IMG/VR virus record: IMGVR_UViG_3300042888_002025
Span: 1-38,958 of that record
Direction: 5' to 3' (one strand)
DNA length: 38,958 nt
From: a virus
This document shows, in pieces, positions 37,068 to 38,958 of the stretch. The translations under genes and the position numbers were made by a program. Within the stretch, counting starts at the first letter, position 1. Each line of letters begins with the position of its first letter. The notes under the pieces are model-generated. The model worked only from the letters and a program-made list of their open reading frames with translations. It made no database searches and had not been told where the DNA came from.

Positions 37068-38958
37068 AAGACGCAACTGTCACAATCCGCTTGATCCTGC
37101 GCGGCTTGGTCTTCTAATTTGATATCAGCAGTCATTTTGTCTACATTGATTTCACCTTGGCCATCAAAGGTATTGAAATAATATAGTTGTTTCAAACCAT
37201 ATTTGTAACACATTATGAGATGTTGTAACATCTCACTCATGGGGATCTTTTCATCTGTGTAGTGCTGTGGGTTGTAGGAAGTATTTACACTAATGCCTTG
37301 ATCAATATACTTTTGTAGCACCGCACACAGCTTCAAATAACCTTCGGGGTTTTTCTGGTCCCAAAGTAGTTCATATCGGTTCTTTAAACGCCGATATTCG
37401 GGCACAACTTGCTTCAATTGACCATGTTTTGAACCTTTAATGCTAACATAGCTTCGCGGTGGCTCAATACCATTAGTGGCATTACTGATTTGTGCGCTTG
37501 TTTCTGCGGGCATCAGTGCCATCAATGTCGCATTGCGTTGACCAGTTCGTTGTACTTGTTCACGCAAGGACTTCCATGGCATACGTTCTTGATATAGCAC
37601 TAACTCGTCTACATCTAGTTTACGTGTGTCTATTGGTAATATACCCTTTGCGGATTTCAAGTCTTTCCATCTGGTGCAAGCGCCTTGTTCTTCCGCGAGG
37701 TCCGCAGAGGCTTTGATCAAGTAATATGACCAGGCCTCTGCATACTCATCTACTAAAGGTAATGCACGTGGATCACTATAACTAACATCATTTTTAGCTA
37801 GGAAATAGGCGAAATTGATAATACCAATTCCCAGTGGTCTAAACTCCTCGGTAGCCAGCCGAGCAGCCAGGATTGGATAGTTCTGATAACTTAGTAACGC
37901 ATCCAGTCCTCGTACTGCCAAACGACACATTTTTTCAAAGTCATGTGGGCTTTTTACATTGCCCCAATTGATCGCTGATAGAGTACACAGAGCGATCCTA
38001 CCATCCTCGTCATTGACATCTTTCAATGGTACAGTTGGCAAATCTATTTCTGCGCAAAGATTACTCATTTTAACCGGTGCCACCATCTCGTCAAACGGAC
38101 TGTGGGTGTTGGCATGATCTACGTTCTGCAAATATATTCTTCCGGTATCCTTGCGTTCCTGCATGAACCTACTAAACAAATCTGCTGCTTTAAAAGTTTT
38201 CTTTCTTAACTTGGTGTTACGTTCTGCTCGCTCATATAACTCTTTAAAACGCTCTTGGTTGTTGAAGAAAGCCTCAAACATTTCAGGCACATCGTGGGGG
38301 CTAAAACAGGTAATATCGCCACCTGAGATCAGTCTTTCGTACATTAATTTGTTGAATTGCACCCCATAGTCCATGTGACGTACTCTATTATCCTCTGTGC
38401 CTTTGTTGTTCTTTAATACAATCAGATCCTCAATTTCCAAATGCCAGATGGGATAGTACAGTGTAGCAGCACCATTTCTGACTCCTCCTTGACTGCAACT
38501 TCTTGTTGCACTCTGGAACAACTTGTAAAACGGTACAACTCCGGTGTGGTAAGCATCACCGTTTCTGATTGGGCTGCCCAGCGCACGGATACGCCCTGCA
38601 CCAATTCCAATTCCGGCCTTTTGACTAACGTATTTGACAATGCTGCTAGCAGTAGCATTGATGCTATCAAGGCTGTCATCAGTCTCAATAAGAACACACG
38701 AGGAGAATTGCTTTTGCGGAGTGCGTACACCAGCCATAACAGGAGTAGGCAGACTAATATCATGAAGGCTAACAGCGTCATAGTAATCTTTTACCCACTG
38801 TAAGCGGGTCTCTTGTGGGTAAGTTTGAAATAGTGTAGCTGCAATCAACAGGTACGCTATCTGTGGTGTTTCAAAAATCTCATTGGTAACACGATTTTGT
38901 ACCAGATACTTGCCGCGCCATTGTTCCATGGCCACATAAGTAAAGTGCTCATCACGCT
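37064..38958 (-). CDS. nrdA: Ribonucleotide reductase class Ia, alpha subunit (5' end outside window)
   Basis: Reduces ribonucleoside diphosphates to deoxy forms. The frame is open to the right edge (R-D-E-H-F-T-Y before V-A-M-E-Q-W), corresponding to about residue 135 of E. coli NrdA, so the N-terminal ATP-cone region lies beyond the window. Catalytic features are intact: F-S-S-C-V-L (C225), S-N-L-C-A-E (N437, C439, E441), A-L-C-T-L-S-A (C462), and the redox tail C-D-S-C-V-L. Very close to gammaproteobacterial enzymes. The GTG 23 bases inside the edge is an artefact of the window end, not the true start. Confidence 0.96.
   Translation of the reverse strand, partial: RDEHFTYVAMEQWRGKYLVQNRVTNEIFETPQIAYLLIAATLFQTYPQETRLQWVKDYYDAVSLHDISLPTPVMAGVRTPQKQFSSCVLIETDDSLDSINATASSIVKYVSQKAGIGIGAGRIRALGSPIRNGDAYHTGVVPFYKLFQSATRSCSQGGVRNGAATLYYPIWHLEIEDLIVLKNNKGTEDNRVRHMDYGVQFNKLMYERLISGGDITCFSPHDVPEMFEAFFNNQERFKELYERAERNTKLRKKTFKAADLFSRFMQERKDTGRIYLQNVDHANTHSPFDEMVAPVKMSNLCAEIDLPTVPLKDVNDEDGRIALCTLSAINWGNVKSPHDFEKMCRLAVRGLDALLSYQNYPILAARLATEEFRPLGIGIINFAYFLAKNDVSYSDPRALPLVDEYAEAWSYYLIKASADLAEEQGACTRWKDLKSAKGILPIDTRKLDVDELVLYQERMPWKSLREQVQRTGQRNATLMALMPAETSAQISNATNGIEPPRSYVSIKGSKHGQLKQVVPEYRRLKNRYELLWDQKNPEGYLKLCAVLQKYIDQGISVNTSYNPQHYTDEKIPMSEMLQHLIMCYKYGLKQLYYFNTFDGQGEINVDKMTADIKLEDQAAQDQADCDSCVL

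Noticed and set aside
38422-38803. Frames on both strands within nrdA
   Set aside because: The nrdA frame is strongly conserved; these are shadows.
38933-38935. GTG near the right edge as the nrdA start
   Set aside because: The frame stays open to the edge and the residues before it match the NrdA family (R-D-x-x-F-x-Y), so the gene continues outside.
1-38958. CRISPR array or long direct repeats
   Set aside because: No regularly spaced repeats; only short promoter-like repeats (29 bp at 106 and 26691, 14 bp at 15058 and 22711).

Overview
The window reads as part of a large, T4-like (contractile-tailed) bacteriophage genome, not a bacterial chromosome. The phage signs are tail-fibre and virion-type proteins, a PAAR spike tip, a SleB-type cell-wall hydrolase, a class Ia ribonucleotide reductase set with glutaredoxin, a phage-style bS21, very dense packing with ATGA/TAATG overlaps, and many small unknown genes. 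No rRNA, tRNA, transposon or CRISPR was seen. The host is probably a freshwater proteobacterium, perhaps betaproteobacterial. This is an inference from the style of the DnaK and RNR sequences and from a phasin-like protein, which suggests a polyhydroxyalkanoate-storing host.

Layout. Nearly everything is on the minus strand. (i) 1-5300: small unknown genes, a phasin-like protein, UV-damage endonuclease UvdE, and a plus-strand pair (an EF-hand/Lys-Ala-tail protein and a glycosyltransferase-like protein). (ii) 5280-13870: a tail-fibre and small-molecule/sugar module with a twitch-type radical SAM enzyme, tail fibre, methyltransferase-like protein, amidinotransferase, two Fe(II)/2-oxoglutarate oxygenases, UDP-sugar dehydrogenase, a second glycosyltransferase-like protein and a secreted DD-peptidase. 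(iii) 13870-17730: secreted small proteins, a 3'-5' exonuclease, compact PurM and a nucleotidyltransferase. (iv) 17730-20850: a proteostasis/translation block of ClpS, Hsp20, DnaK and bS21. (v) 20850-24890: membrane/coiled-coil and virion proteins. (vi) 24900-26960: tiny overlapping genes, including a 49-aa ArfA-like protein and a 53-aa possible HTH protein, neither reaching 60 aa. (vii) 27000-31170: B12-type radical SAM, a second twitch radical SAM and an SGNH hydrolase. (viii) 31160-38958: endolysin candidate, PAAR, glutaredoxin, a third glycosyltransferase-like paralogue, NrdB, a methyltransferase and NrdA (its start lies outside the window).

Regulation. Nine minus-strand promoters resemble consensus sigma-70, all with a 17-bp spacer (TTGAC- or TTGCAA-type -35, TATAAT-type -10, most with TGn before the -10). 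A separate set of TAAATA-core sites, including one exact TATAAATA before dnaK, resembles T4-type late promoters. Terminators with U-tracts are clear at three places.

The two most unusual systems are the phage-borne chaperone/N-degron/ribosome set (DnaK, Hsp20, ClpS with altered pocket residues, bS21, ArfA-like) and the scattered modification repertoire (three paralogous glycosyltransferase-like proteins, amidinotransferase, UGDH, three radical SAM enzymes, two oxygenases, three nucleotidyl/methyl-transferase-like proteins). The latter plausibly makes or edits a surface glycan or decorates tail fibres. All functions are read from motifs by eye; no database search was run.
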